This document shows positions 10,388 to 21,986 of a stretch of DNA of 64,000 nt, one piece after another. The stretch covers positions 6,758,001 to 6,822,000 of the forward strand of contig JBHGNT010000015.1 of the NCBI GenBank assembly GCA_043228905.1, in the 5' to 3' direction. This stretch comes from Azolla caroliniana. Its lineage: Eukaryota > Polypodiophyta. Positions within the stretch are counted from its first letter, which is position 1; the number at the start of each line of letters is the position of its first letter. A model generated the notes under the pieces. It worked only from the letters and a program-made list of their open reading frames with translations, was not told the origin of the DNA and did no database searches. The translations under genes and the position numbers were made by a program.

Positions 10388-12279
10388 ATGTCTTCGAAGA
10401 AAATCCAGCGCCAAGAATCCAGGTAAGCGCTTGGCAGTACGGACATTTTTGTAAATATGTTTTAGCACTGAAGAACTCGATACGCCTTATCGAGTTCCTA
10501 TATAAAACACAAACTTTAAATAGGAATATTGTGTCTTTGGGGGAACAATTTGGTATATGTGTGAAAAGATACCAATTTTATGTCCAATTCAAACTTTTTA
10601 AGTGACATTTGCTACATTTTGTAACATTTAGCGGCCTTACTTTAAAAGGTTTTATGACCAATAATAGCTTAAAATAATAGAAAATAACCCACAAATTACC
10701 TTTATGATACCAAATTCAAGTCTATCGTATTAAAATTCTCAACAATATGGGATATGAAATCAATATAAGCCATACCTACCCTCCAATATGATACATATCC
10801 TTGTATAATTATTAAGATATATAATATTCGAAGTTGAAAAGGCCTTACTAAATTTAAATTCACAATAAAGGTCTATCATGTTCACAAAAACTATGATTGA
10901 TATTTAGAGTTTAGCACAAATCACTTGCTAGTTTTTGTCTTGGTCTACTTATGTATATTTTAATATGCAACCTTAATCTACGCAACCACCTAACTTATAT
11001 TTTCGCACGTCCTTTCTTAAATAGGTTGTTTGAGAACTTGTCAGACCGACCTGTGAAGAAAATAAAGCTCCGGATTGAGGGCTCTCCAATTGAGACCCAG
11101 AAACAAATAGTTCCTCAAAACATGAAGAGAGGAAAAAAGCTTCTCTTCAACGAGGAGACAAAATCTCAACCATCCGATGATGTTAGCCAAAAGAAAATGT
11201 TAGCTACTACTAGTGGTTACTACCTTCCTGACTGTGATCTAACGGATAAGGAATGGTGTATGTAGTATGTCGACTCCAAGAAAAAAGTTGTGTTGTATAC
11301 AGCAAAGAAGAAGAGCGACAGTCAGCTTGAAAATGACACCACATTTATGTATGGCCGTATTCTATGATTTGACTACGAAGATTTAGATTTAGCCAACATT
11401 CTTGTAATGATAGAGTGCTCGAAGGGGGTACGTATAGTGTACCTTTCTGAAGATCGACTAGTAAAGGAATCTTGTGGGCCAAAATCTTTTAAAAAAGATC
11501 TACAAAGTTCACAAAACCTTATTGTCACCTTGAGGCCTTATATACAAGGCCATGTAACTCTAAGGGAGCCATTTCCCTCCCAGTGAAGGCCCCGGAAAGG
11601 GCATCTAAAGTGCAATCAAGACCAGCAAAAAAGAAGACCACTAAATGTCGGACTTTGACTCATCAAGCTCAACCGAAGATGAGGACACTAGGGGGCACTA
11701 GGTGCTGAGCTGGCATCTGGCGTGTTGTCATCCGAGCAAAATAAGATACGGAGAGAGTTAATGCAGCGTAAATTGGTGAGAAAAGGGCAAGTGTTTAATT
11801 TGCCTATAAGACACATCCATTGACCCCCAATAGATGAAAAAATAGGACAAAGACCACTTGAGATCAGAGAGCCACATCGAATGCATGTTTAGAATCTCAA
11901 GAAAAAAATGAAAATAAATCTGCATGCTACAGTTGTGCCTTTCATTGTGATGGTAGATCACTAAGAATGTTCCACAACTGAGGACTTTGACGTGAGAAAG
12001 CATGATCAATACAATTACTTTGTAATTGGTGGATCACATTCGGTTGAGGCATGTCGGCAACTTGTTAGAGAGCACCCAATGACTTTCTTCGTCAAGTATG
12101 CCGAGTGCAAAATATACGTGGGCCTCACAACTGAAGAGGCAAAGCTTTTGGCATGGGACCACAACAACGACAACGACTATAGGCAAAAAATGTCATCTAT
12201 TGAATGGATAAGGTTCTTCCACCATGAATACCTAGACGTCAAACAAAACTTTGGTGTGAAGCTACACCTTGGCCTATGA
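10388..12279 (+). pseudogene. ParB/sulfiredoxin-like domain protein, two-exon, decayed
   Basis: Exon 1 (10388-10422) encodes MSSKKIQRQES and ends at a clean AG|GTAAGC donor. An intron runs to a TAG acceptor at 11022-11024. Exon 2 starts at 11025 in the matching phase with a basic stretch (RPVKKIKLRI). An acidic Ser-rich linker follows near 11645-11690 (DFDSSSSTEDEDT). Then comes a ParB-like fold: PLEIREPHRMHV (about 11850), KKKMKINLHATVVPFIVMVD, NYFVIGGSHSVEACRQLV (12010-12066) and KIYVGLTTEEAKLLAWDHN (about 12109-12170). Eukaryotic relatives have GGxH followed by a variable residue, where bacterial ParB has GGHRR-type motifs. Several in-frame stops (for example at 11263 and 11366) and at least one frameshift show that it is dead. 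Function is unknown. It lies head-to-head with the DUF7869-like gene. Confidence 0.55.
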
Positions 12280-12299
12280 CGTCAATGCCTTCATGAGGT

Positions 12300-12610
12300 T
12301 GGCATTGTGGTGGATGATAATGTTAAGTCGAATGGTCTTCGGAGCCCCCCCTTTGGCTTTCCAGAAGTGTTAGCAATTCTTTTGGAAATGCCCCAGTTTC
12401 CCAGAATAGAAACAGGTAGGATTCCCCCTCAACTTCGACCTCGTCCCCGACTTGTCCTAGTTCTGGCGACTTCTGTTCCAGCCTCTTCCCCGGTTAGTGT
12501 TGTCTTCCGTGACTAAGGTTTTCAGGTCGGTTCCAAACTTCTGGTCCTTTTGGCGAGCTTCTTCGTTTAGCAAAGTTGACTTCACTCTCTCTAGGGATAA
12601 GTGCTTCCCT
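12300..12610 (-). pseudogene. Copia gag fragment with degenerate zinc knuckle (element F)
   Basis: The minus strand reads LLNEEARQKDQKFGTDLKT..., then CFYSGKLGHFQKNC (12373-12414) and KAKGGAPK. This aligns with the gag of copia A near 55210-55460. The second Cys of the CX2CX4HX4C knuckle has become Ser. The gag start and the PBS are absent, so a deletion separates this piece from the LTR at 12636-13048. Confidence 0.65.
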
Positions 12611-12635
12611 TCCACTCCGGAATATTAACATGAAA

Positions 12636-13048
12636 TGTGTTGAGAATCGTGCTCAGCCACAACCGAGTTTCAAATGCCAATGGAAGATTAATAGGAAATG
12701 AATCAATGCACTTACACAATCAAACGATACAACATCGGGTGTTTACGTGGAAAACTCTAATCGGGAAAAAAACCACGTTAGCCCACAGACTCCAAACTAT
12801 ACCACTAGAAAGAGGAAGGGTACAATAAGAGACTCTCAAGCAACGAGCTTGAGCTCGAGCTCTACCTTCACCAACCAGCGGTTACAAAAGATACAAGTTC
12901 TATATATCGCTCTTTCTCTCTCTCTCTATCCGATCCGGTTTCCGAATACCTTTCGGATCTATCCAGTCCGGTTCCTTCCTTCATCTCGTTCGATCCGGCC
13001 CGTCCGGTTCTCATCCGGATCCCATCCAAAGGGACCGGTTTCCCAACA
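12636..13048 (-). repeat. Copia LTR, minus orientation (element F)
   Basis: Starting on the minus strand at 13048 (TGTTGGGAAACCGG), it parallels the LTR of copia B (57009-57496). It includes the 'gtttacgtgg' block (about 12738), the 'agactccaaact' block, and a CT-rich leader. Ccggatgag-like motifs near the U3 end recall the 54-bp array at the window start. The other boundary, near 12636, is approximate. Confidence 0.7.
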
Positions 13049-13059
13049 AAATGATGTGG

Positions 13060-13512
13060 CTGATACGATGGCCCAATTATGGTATGGATGTATTACATGA
13101 GAAGCTATGGTACAAGCCACCTTCTCATCTTGTGACATAACAACTGCCAAGTAGAGGTCGATACATGAAAGCAACAAAGTGCCACCCCAAGAGTGGACAA
13201 GCCAAGACAAGTCCGGTGACACACGAACGTGTAATTATTGTAAGAAGCCTAGACACATCAAAGCCAAATGTCGAGCCCTAAAGACAAAGAATGAAAAAGC
13301 TCAGAGATCGGAGCAAAAGGGCAGTCGAACAGAGGAAGTAAATTTCATCGTAGCAGCTTCCACTATCGTCTCTTCGGCTGAAATCTTGTTGGACTACCCA
13401 AATATTCTAGTAATCAAAAACATGGTCCAATCAGAAGTTTTGTATATGACCGAAGAAGCTACGAGTTGGCTTCTCGATTCGGGGGTTTCGCTATTTTGGA
13501 CTCCAACCTAGT
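13060..13512 (+). pseudogene. Copia gag-protease fragment (element G)
   Basis: One plus-strand frame (from 13179) contains a complete zinc knuckle, CNYCKKPRHIKAKC, then a charged linker and WLLDSGVS, the copia protease active-site region with DSG intact. A stop at 13509 and loss of similarity end it. Integrase and RT are absent, and this family differs from the surrounding copia elements. It is a short dead fragment. Confidence 0.7.
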
Positions 13513-14475
13513 ATCACGCAACAAGTTATATCAATATGATGACCTATGAATTGGTTAGGTTATAGACTACTAGTATAGTGATTAAACTTATGAGCTTATT
13601 GAGAATCTTGTGGACATCCCTATATCATGTAGAAAAATTTTATGACTATCTTGATAACGTCCTCGTTTCATTCACTAAGACTTTTGGAACTTATCTTCGA
13701 ATGAGGTTGATGTTAACATGATCATACAAAATCTCATACGCCACTTGGTTCATTTGAACCAAAAACCTCCTTATTGTATGCTTCAGATAACATGTTTCAT
13801 GGTCATGATAATGATAGTAACATATAGGATAGTAATTTTTGTAGCCTCCCATATTATAGTCAAATGGTGAACATGCATGCACGAAATATGATAGGTGGCA
13901 AGCATGTACATAACTAGGAAATAAATTTAGTAGAGAAATAAAGAAGGCGTTTCACTTAAATTAGGATGATGGAGATATGACCAATGTTGGGCAAAGTCTC
14001 TAGCCCCTGCCGGAAATTTTCGTGCTTCTTATGAACCTAACTGAAATTTAAAACTTTTAACCGGCCACTTTCCTACAAGCGATTATGTCAACCGAAACAT
14101 GTTGAAATAGAAAGAAGGAAGAAGACGACACAATAGAAAAGCCATCGCACTTGTTTCATTTGATAGTTGTAACGTTGTCAAAAACTGTATACATATAATG
14201 TAAGATGGATCTTATCCAAGACAACAACAATGTTATCTTTGCATACAGAAAACATCATTTACAGCAATTGTAAATATAATACATACTCTTAGATCACATT
14301 TAGAAACTCATCATTTGTGATTTGAATGTCATTTCAACTCTTATATAAAATTCTCAACGAGGGTAATGACATAATCACCAATTACATAATCCAAGGGTTA
14401 TCAAGGCTTTTTTCAACAACCCTAACATGAATTTCCAAAAAAAATCCCAAGAGGTGCAGTTTACGATGCATAAAT
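13513..14475. other. Non-coding spacer
   Basis: AT-rich sequence with no open frame of convincing composition and no recognised repeat. It may be the decayed remainder of the copia fragment on its left. Confidence 0.4.
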
Positions 14476-15350
14476 CTATGGCTGGTACACTAATGTATTT
14501 AATCGATTTAAGAGAGCAAGCATGTTTATCCCAACCACGACTATAACTCTAGCTACAACAGCAGTGTACGTTGTCAATCCCCAGTTTTGTTTCCTTTGTA
14601 TGTTTAGTCCTGTTCTTCTATGTTGGAACTCGGTATCACTCTAGGATTCTCCAAGAATACTTTTCTTTGCCACTCCTGGAGAGTAGTTTAAATGAAGCTT
14701 TAGAACCTAAACAAAATAGTGTTCTAAGAAACTATTGAATGACTTTATGAATAAAATAAACTTTGAATATTGCCAAAACTTGAATATGGAGTTACCTTGA
14801 CTAACAAACAAGTATATATTTTGCTTTGAACTAACCTAACATGATTAAAACCTCAAACCATTTAAATAATCAGTCTCTCTAATTTTAAGATAATTTGGGA
14901 AATAGACGGTCAATTGTGCTAGCCAAAAGGCCTGATAAATAACTAAACTAGCAATGACCATAATACCTTGGCACTTGACAATCTTGCATAAGTTATGGCA
15001 TTCATAAGATCATCATCAGTAGCTAGGATTACACGGTCACCTTCAACACCTTCATATTACATGCCAAGATCAATGTGACACAATAAATCACCTGATACCA
15101 ATTTGCAACCTACAGTTTGGAGCAAAAACAATTACCATTATATGTGGCGATTTACTAACATCAAAATCATCACCAAGTCTCTGTGCTATTGTAGAAATTA
15201 GTTTTTTCAAGCTCTCAATTCTGAAACATTCGACATTCACGTAACTTTAATTCCAAGTCACGGGCTCTGAAACCATAACCCATTTAGCATGTAAACTTTT
15301 AAATGGAAGTACCACAATTGAAACGATGAACGTTGCCCATGGTTTCCTAT
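14476..15350 (-). pseudogene. 3' part of a CBS-CBS-PB1 domain protein gene (CBSCBSPB-like)
   Basis: Minus-strand exon pieces appear in order. GNVHRFNCGT (about 15311-15345) comes first. ESLKKLISTIAQRLGDD then DFDVSKSPHIM (about 15134-15220) follows, preceded by a TTTCAG acceptor and followed by a GT donor. Then EGDRVILATDDDLMNAITYARL (about 14980-15055) matches the PB1 domain of plant CBSCBSPB proteins. Finally a hydrophobic segment (TTYTAVVARVIVVVGINMLALL, about 14500-14570) corresponds to the C-terminal membrane anchor and ends at TAG 14476-14478. The CBS domains should lie at higher coordinates but are not found; a chromovirus LTR starts at 15464. The GTSI* stop and missing splice signals suggest a truncated pseudogene. 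In plants the family consists of membrane-associated adenosyl-ligand-binding regulators. Confidence 0.6.
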
Positions 15351-15463
15351 TATATTTCATGCATGAAAAGAGAACTCAAGATATTTCTGAAATAATGTTG
15401 TCAAGAATAATATGCAAAGATAAGTATGTTAAGGAAAAACCAACCAACTAACACTTTTGCAAC

Positions 15464-15706
15464 TGTCATGAAGACATACATTTTGGCTTACCAGGAATCG
15501 AACCTACAACTTCTTGGTCTATGTGTCGAACCTTTAACCATTTTAATAACATATATGATGTATAATTATAATAATTATACTAGAACATTATTGAATATTT
15601 CATGATTATATTTCTTATAATATCTAAAATACTCTAGAACATTCTAGAATACTCCATAATGACCTATAAATAGGTGTCCATACATCCATCAAAACTCATT
15701 TTGTTC
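15464..15706 (+). repeat. 5' LTR of chromovirus H (truncated)
   Basis: It starts TGTCATGAAGAC and aligns with the 3' LTR through 'ctagaacattctagaatactccataatgacctata' to about 'ttgttcaaac'. The terminal part seen in the 3' LTR is replaced by unrelated sequence that includes an inverted LINE tail (about 15735-15815). The TATA-like 'cctataaatagg' at about 15660 is the likely LTR promoter. Confidence 0.8.
15494..15540 (-). promoter_or_regulatory. tRNA-like pol III A/B boxes in antisense within the LTR
   Basis: On the minus strand, a TGGTTAAAGG A-box-like motif (15531-15540) precedes a GGTTCGATTCC B-box (15494-15504), at a spacing like that of a tRNA gene. The surrounding sequence recalls the tRNA-derived head of a SINE. 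The 3' LTR (about 27808-27850) and the related LTR fragment near 54026-54075 carry decayed versions. Confidence 0.45.
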
Positions 15707-15959
15707 AAACTGTCAAGACTCATAAGTATGAGAGGGAGATACACAGAGAGAGAAAGAAAGAAAGAGAGATATATTAACGTCTTCTAAGGCCAAATTTGAC
15801 CCATGAGACAAATGGTTTACAAAAAATGGGATAAAATGGGATATTTACCCATTCATCAAAAGTAAAAGAGAGAGAGACAGAGAGAAGAGAGAAACACATA
15901 TCCATTACGAGGGATGGCCCAACTCCGATGGAAATAGAGTCAACACAATGTCGAGGGTA

Positions 15960-16873
15960 ATTATCAGATACTGAAAAACAACGACGTCGAACACACTGTC
16001 TATGCTTATATTGTGGTGGTCTAGGACATATAGTCGTGAATTGCCCACATAAACCCAAACGTCAAGTATACCAAGTAAGTGCACATGATAACCCTACCTC
16101 GAGTTTTATTGTTACTTCTAATAACTTAAGTAACCCTAATAGTCCATGCCATGAGAATAGATTCAACATCTTGGGCCAATTAGATGATGTGTTAAATGAG
16201 TAAGTCTGGCCAAAATAGGAGCCATTTGGTTGGACCATGCTAGATATGTAGAGTCAGTTCCTAGTCACGGTTCCATTTCATCAAATCAAGTTAGTAGAGT
16301 TTTTTCTACACAAGTTGAGCTTAACACATCTACATGTCATCAAGTCCTAACATCTGCCCTCCTAGATTATGGTGCCAACTCTTGTTTCATGGATCGAGAG
16401 TTTGCATTGACACAACACATCCTCTTGAATAAGCTCTTGAACCCAGTAGTCTTAGAAGTTATCGATTGCCGCCCTATAGCATTAGGTGATATAGTCGAAG
16501 AGTCTGAGCCAATTCGTGTAGCTCTTGGTCATTTAGCAAGTATAATATCTTTCAACATTATTCATAGTCCAGAACACCCACTAGTTCTAGGTCTCCCTTG
16601 GTTTGAACTACATAACCCGAAGATTGATTGGATGAAAAGAACAATTGAGGAATCTCAGAAAAAAAGAATAGAACTTGCATCCCTTAAATATCCGCCATTA
16701 GATATTAGATCCCATATGATTTCGACCATCTCTTTACGTCAATTACATAAGGAAGGAGGGAACAAGGACATGCTCGTATTCGCAATATTACCAATTCCAT
16801 CATCCATTTTACAGAACTCGGATGTCCAACTACCAAAGAAATACAAAGAGTTCTCAAATGTCTTTGATAAGGT
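15960..16873 (+). pseudogene. Chromovirus H gag C-terminus and retropepsin
   Basis: A CCHC zinc knuckle, CLYCGGLGHIVVNC (16003-16044), marks the end of gag. A long frame from 16230 then carries a retropepsin-like segment, ALLDYGANSCFMD (about 16358-16396), where the catalytic DSG is DYG. Next are PLVLGLPWFELHNPKIDW (about 16578-16631), typical of gypsy protease, and LPKKYKEFSNVFDK, which marks the usual approach to RT. The frame is cut at 16873/16874 by the copia LTR. Stops lie upstream of 16230. Confidence 0.85.
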
Positions 16874-17340
16874 TGTTGAGAATCAAGCTCAACCTCACAT
16901 TGTCTGTGAACACACCCTTTGAGAGTCTATGAGCACTCAAAGGTCAAAAGTCACACCGTTAGTCTCTACACATTAACTGTGTGATACAATCATATTCTAT
17001 GACACATAACTAATTAGTTCCATATTTTCCATGACTAATGAGTTTTCATATTCCTCAAGGTTCTAGAGAGAGAGTGGACATTGTAGTGAGTTAATGAAGG
17101 TCGAGGGTGACCTTATATAAAGCACCCTCCTCCTACTTCATAGAGAGTCGGTTATGACTCCTTGTAATGCTACATTTTGTATTTGCTATTCTCCTTGTTA
17201 ATATACACCTTCTTCTTGAGTACTTGATTATTCTTTCATCTATCTATCTTGTGTTTTCTCTTCTCTCATCTCTTTCCTCTCACACATACACATAACACAC
17301 ATCTCTTCCGCTGCACAAGAATCATATCCGATTCTTTACA
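16874..17340 (+). repeat. LTR1 of the copia D dimer (467 bp)
   Basis: It starts TGTTGAGAATC and ends ...TTCTTTACA, directly followed by the primer-binding site. Diagnostic bases against LTR3 are A at LTR position 6, C at positions 23 and 31, and G at position 52. Confidence 0.95.
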
Positions 17341-17352
17341 TGGTATCTAAGC
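17341..17352 (+). promoter_or_regulatory. Primer-binding site of copia D, two mismatches
   Basis: It reads TGGTATCTAAGC where the standard initiator Met-tRNA site is TGGTATCAGAGC. The same variant recurs at 21832-21843 in the second unit. The mismatches probably reflect decay. Confidence 0.85.
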
Positions 17353-17495
17353 GGTTTGGTAGCTCAATCTAGCCCATTCACGTGTGTCGTGCTCTACGCG
17401 GATGTTCAAGAAGAACCGGCTCATCGTTATCGTAGTGCAACTACATAGCTCGTGTTCGAGAGAGAAGGAAGAAAAGAAGGAGATCTTCATCGACA

Positions 17496-20400
17496 ATGAA
17501 TACTCAAATGGGTAGCGCACTCCCTAGCGAGAAGTTGGATAGAAAAACTTTGCATCTTGGGAGTACAAGATGCACCAATACCTTGTCGGCCAAGGCTATT
17601 GGAGCTACATCAAAGGAGCACAAGAAAATCGACTCGACCTGAAAGATGCTGACTACTCAACATGGGAGCAAGCGGCAAGCCGAGTGATGTATTGCTTGGC
17701 GACATGTGTTCATGACCACATGGCCGGCTACATTGGAGAAGCCAAGAAGACGAGAAGCCAAAGGAAGCATGGGAGAATCTCAAGAAGATATTCACCACCA
17801 ACATGAAGACATGAAAGCTTCAACTCTGCCAAGAGTTGAACAACATCCAACGAAGGGATATGTCCATCACAAGCTACACCTTGAAAATCTAGGAGCTTTG
17901 TGACTTGCTCGGCTCAATAAACATCAATATGGAGGATGATGAGATGGTTCAAATATGCCTAGGCGGTCTTGCACCATGGTTTGGCACGATGAGGACCGTC
18001 GTACTAGCACGGGAGAATCCTCCCTCTTTATTCGATCTTCAATCCATGTTTTTTTTTTAAGAAAACCATGTTCCAATGAGGAGCGACGCCTCAAAATGCC
18101 ACATGCTCTACACACATTCGAATGGAGGAAGATGATGCGGTCAAGCAAGAGGCCGATTCGGTCAAGGACAAGGTGGATGAGGTCTGACATACGAAAACAA
18201 CACCCAATTTCGGCAACAAGACGAAAGCCATTGAGAAACCTTCAGATGAAGGGGGAGCTTCCATTCCGGTCCAAGCCGACAAACCTCGATCAAATGTGGA
18301 TATTGCGGCAAAATCGGCCACCACGAAGCAGAGTGCCGAAAGAACAAGTGTGAGTCAACTTCCATAAGCCAACAACTCACTAATTACGCCACCAACTCCA
18401 ACTATGACGATCATGGCAGAATGTTCGTGATGAGACATAGAGCAAATTCTATGTCGGCTTCTACTTCGAATAGTGCCTCTAGTTCGGAAGACTTATGGTT
18501 CGTCGACTCCAGTGCCTCGAACCATATGACGTCTTATCAAGAATGGTTCCGAGAACTTCAAGAGCCAGACCAACCCAACTATGTCGAAACCGGAGACGAC
18601 ACTACTCATTTGATTCAACACATCGGTAATGTTCCATTCAGAAAAGAAGGTAACTAAACTTACATTAAGAATGTCTTGCATGTACCAACCATGACGAAGA
18701 AGAATGGCTACATTCGGCGGATGTCGATACTACGTGGCCTTCATCGACGACTTCTCCAGGCACACCTGGATCTACCCCATGTGGCAAAAGAGTGAAGTAT
18801 TCGGACACTTCCGAAAATTCAAGAGTGGAGTTGAGAAGTAAACAAGTCAACATGTACGATGTCTTCGGTCGGATGGAGGAAAGGAGTACGTCTCTGTCAA
18901 ATTTTCGGCTTTTCTTCAGAAAGAAGGAACTCAATGAGAGTTTTCGTGTCGACATATGCCACAACAAAACGGAGTAGCTGAACGAAAGAATCGGCACATC
19001 CTTGAAGTAGCATGGGCCATGCTTAATGAGAAGCACATGCCGAAGTCGTACTGGGCAAATTCCGCCAAGACAGTCGTCTACCTATCACATGTTCGGATAT
19101 TTGGCTCCATTGCATATGTGCACATCCCCGACGAGAAGGGACAAAAGCTCGACCCGAAGTCGGAGAAATGTATCCTCTTAGAATAATCACTGAGCAAAAG
19201 GGGTACAAGTGCTATAACCCCTCGACTCGGAAGGTTTGTGTGAGTTGAGATGTAGTCTTCGACGAATCGGCATCATGTTATGCACCTGAGCCAACTCCTC
19301 CCGAATCATTTCTAATCGACTCGAAATCCGCCGAACAAGAGATAGAAGATAGAGATCAACTCGAACACATGTTCGAAGAAAGTCTGATTACAACAATGCT
19401 TAGTGGGCCACAAGAGCCCCTGAGTGACCAAAGCACATCTCAGTCTAGTCCGAAAATGGACAAAGGCAAGGCAAAAATGCCGGAGTATAAAGACAATCAA
19501 TTCGACGGCAACAAATTGACTCACTCCCCCGACAATGAGTTCGGTAGCTTTGATGTACCTATCATGAGGACACCCAGTGTAAAGAAAGCCATTGCCATGG
19601 CAAACGAAACACTCCATCACTCCACCCATGAGAAGAATCGTGTTAGCCGATTTGGACACAACGATTATATGGCATAGCATTATGCCTTTATGATGAAGGT
19701 GGCGACAGTTGGAGAACCGAAAAGTTTTCAGAAGCAGCCAAGGATCCACGATGGGTCGAAGCAATGAACGAGGAGATGTGGGCACTATGCAAGAACGAGA
19801 CATGGGATCTCATTCCCCACTCACCGCACAAGAAGGCAATCAGTTGCAAATAGATTTACAAGGTTAAGTATAATGTCGATGGCTCCGGCAACCGCTACAA
19901 AGCTCGACTCGTAGCGAAAGAATACACACAAACACATGGAGTCGACTATTAAGAGGCCTTTGCCCCAATGGCAAAGATGATGATTGTGTGGACCGTAATT
20001 GCACTTGCAGCGCCGAAAGGGTGGCACCTCCATCAAATGGACGTAAAAAACACCTTTCTTCAAGACAAATTAGAAGAGGAGGTGTACATGGTACAACCAC
20101 CCGGCTTCGAATCGAGCATGCATCCGAAAGCAGTCTGCCGACTGAAGAAGCCACTCTACGGCCTTAAGCAAGAACTGCGTGCTTGGAACTCAAAGATAAC
20201 ACAATATCTTCATCAAATCGGCTTTTGAATGTTGAAATCCAATAACTCCCCCTACATACGAAACGACTCTGAAAGCCCGATTGTCATCATCCTATATGTG
20301 TATGATCTAGTCATTGGAGGTGAAAGTCTAGTTCCTCCTCTCCAACAAATTCAAGATGACAAACATGAAGGAGCTCCATTACTTCCTTGGCATCAAGGTA

Positions 20401-21312
20401 ATTTAGACTCCAGCCGGTATTATGATCTCCCAATGGCACTACATCCTCAACTTGTTATACAAGTTCGGGATGACTGAGTGCAAATCTGTTGCAACTCTTC
20501 TCGATCGAAATCTCAAACTTGATGCTGACTCCGGCATAGAAGAGTGTGAACCAAGTCAGTATCGACAATTGATCGGGAGCCTCATCTATCTCACAATCAC
20601 TTGACCCAACCTTAGCTACCTGATCGGTCTCCTTAACCAATTCATGCAAACTCCACGAGATATTCATTTCGATTGTGCTAAGCGAGTGTTACGATGCGTG
20701 AGTAGAACGATGGACTATGGAATTCTCTATAGATCAACCACACTAATCCAACTCGAAGGATACACATATGCCGACTGGGCCAGCTCAAGGCTGATCAATG
20801 ATCAACCTCCGAATTGTTTTTCTCCCTTGACAACGGAGCGATTTTGTGGAGTAGCAAGAAGCAACCAAATGTCGTTCTTTCGAGCATAGAGGCCGAATAC
20901 ATGGGGGTTAGCCGTGGTTGCATGTGAAGCCGTATGGCTCAAGAGGATTTTGAAGGATCTTCCCATCAAGGATCTGACTCCCCTTTACTACAACAACATG
21001 AGTAGTATTTATATAGCTCAGAATCCGGTGTTCCAGACATGCACAAAGCATATCGAAGTGCACTATCAGTTCATTCGAGAGCGCGTACATGCCGGAGATG
21101 TCGACCTTCAACACATCAACACGAATCTTCAGACAGCCGACATCTTCACCAAGGCCCTAGGAGCCGACAAGCGTCAGCATTTCATGTCAGGCCTTGGATT
21201 GACAATCCCGTACTTGCCAAGCTTGAGGGGGTGTACAAGAGAGAACTGGATACCGTCCGAACCAAGTACCAACCGAAGCGGACACCGGAGATCATCCGAA
21301 CCGGATACTAGT
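17496..21312 (+). pseudogene. Copia D gag-pol, first unit, defective
   Basis: Gag begins at ATG 17496, with MHQYLVGQGYWSY (17570) and a frameshift after about 17760. The zinc knuckle is eroded. Protease reads FVDSSASNHMTS (about 18499), with the catalytic Gly after Asp changed to Ser. The integrase zinc-binding region is deleted: the sequence jumps at about 18695 from VLHVPTMTK to the core (FIDDFSRHTWIY). A second deletion removes about 25 codons between TVVYL and SHVRIFGS (about 19083). RT (about 19860-20440) has YVYD instead of YVDD, and RNase H follows to about 21180. The element cannot move by itself. A short poly-T run lies at 18050. Confidence 0.9.
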
Positions 21313-21364
21313 TGAAGCGAACATCAACCGAAAGGAGCCGACCTGAGTTGAGCTTTAGGGGGCG

Positions 21365-21831
21365 TGTTGGGAATCAAGCTCAACCTAACATTGTGTGTGA
21401 ACACACCCTTTGAGAGTCTATGAGCACTCAAAGGTCAAAAGTCACACCGTTAGTCTCTACACATTAACTGTGTGATACAATCATATTCTATGACACATAA
21501 CTAATTAGTTCCATATTTTCCATGACTAATGAGTTTTCATATTCCTCAAGGTTCTAGAGAGAGAGTGGACATTGTAGTGAGTTAATGAAGGTCGAGGGTG
21601 ACCTTATATAAAGCACCCTCCTCCTACTTCATAGAGAGTCGGTTATGACTCCTTGTAATGCTACATTTTGTATTTGCTATTCTCCTTGTTAATATACACC
21701 TTCTTCTTGAGTACTTGATTATTCTTTCATCTATCTATCTTGTGTTTTCTCTTCTCTCATCTCTTTCCTCTCACACATACACATAACACACATCTCTTCC
21801 GCTGCACAAGAATCATATCCGATTCTTTACA
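21365..21831 (+). repeat. LTR2 of the copia D dimer, chimeric
   Basis: Positions 6, 23 and 31 carry the LTR3 bases (G, A, G), and position 52 onward carries the LTR1 bases. The switch therefore falls within 21396-21415. A polypurine tract (ctttagggggcg) precedes it at about 21353-21364. Confidence 0.93.
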
Positions 21832-21986
21832 TGGTATCTAAGCGGTTTGGTAGCTCAATCTAGCCCATTCACGTGTGTCGTGCTCTACGCGGATGTTCAA
21901 GAAGAACCGGCTCATCGTTATCGTAGTGCAACTACATAGCTCGTGTTCGAGAGAGAAGGAAGAAAAGAAGGAGATCTTCATCGACA

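Noticed and set aside
15481-15545. Possible functional tRNA gene (minus strand)
   Set aside because: A- and B-box-like motifs are present, but no acceptor-stem pairing or clear anticodon arm could be drawn, and the block lies within an LTR.
15700-15735. Inverted copy of the chromovirus LTR end after the 5' LTR
   Set aside because: 'ctcataagtatgag' is nearly self-complementary, so apparent inverted similarity to the 3' LTR end is unreliable.
19312-19803. 163-codon minus-strand frame, repeated at 23803-24294
   Set aside because: It lies opposite the linker between integrase and RT of copia D and is a shadow frame; its duplication only reflects the dimer.
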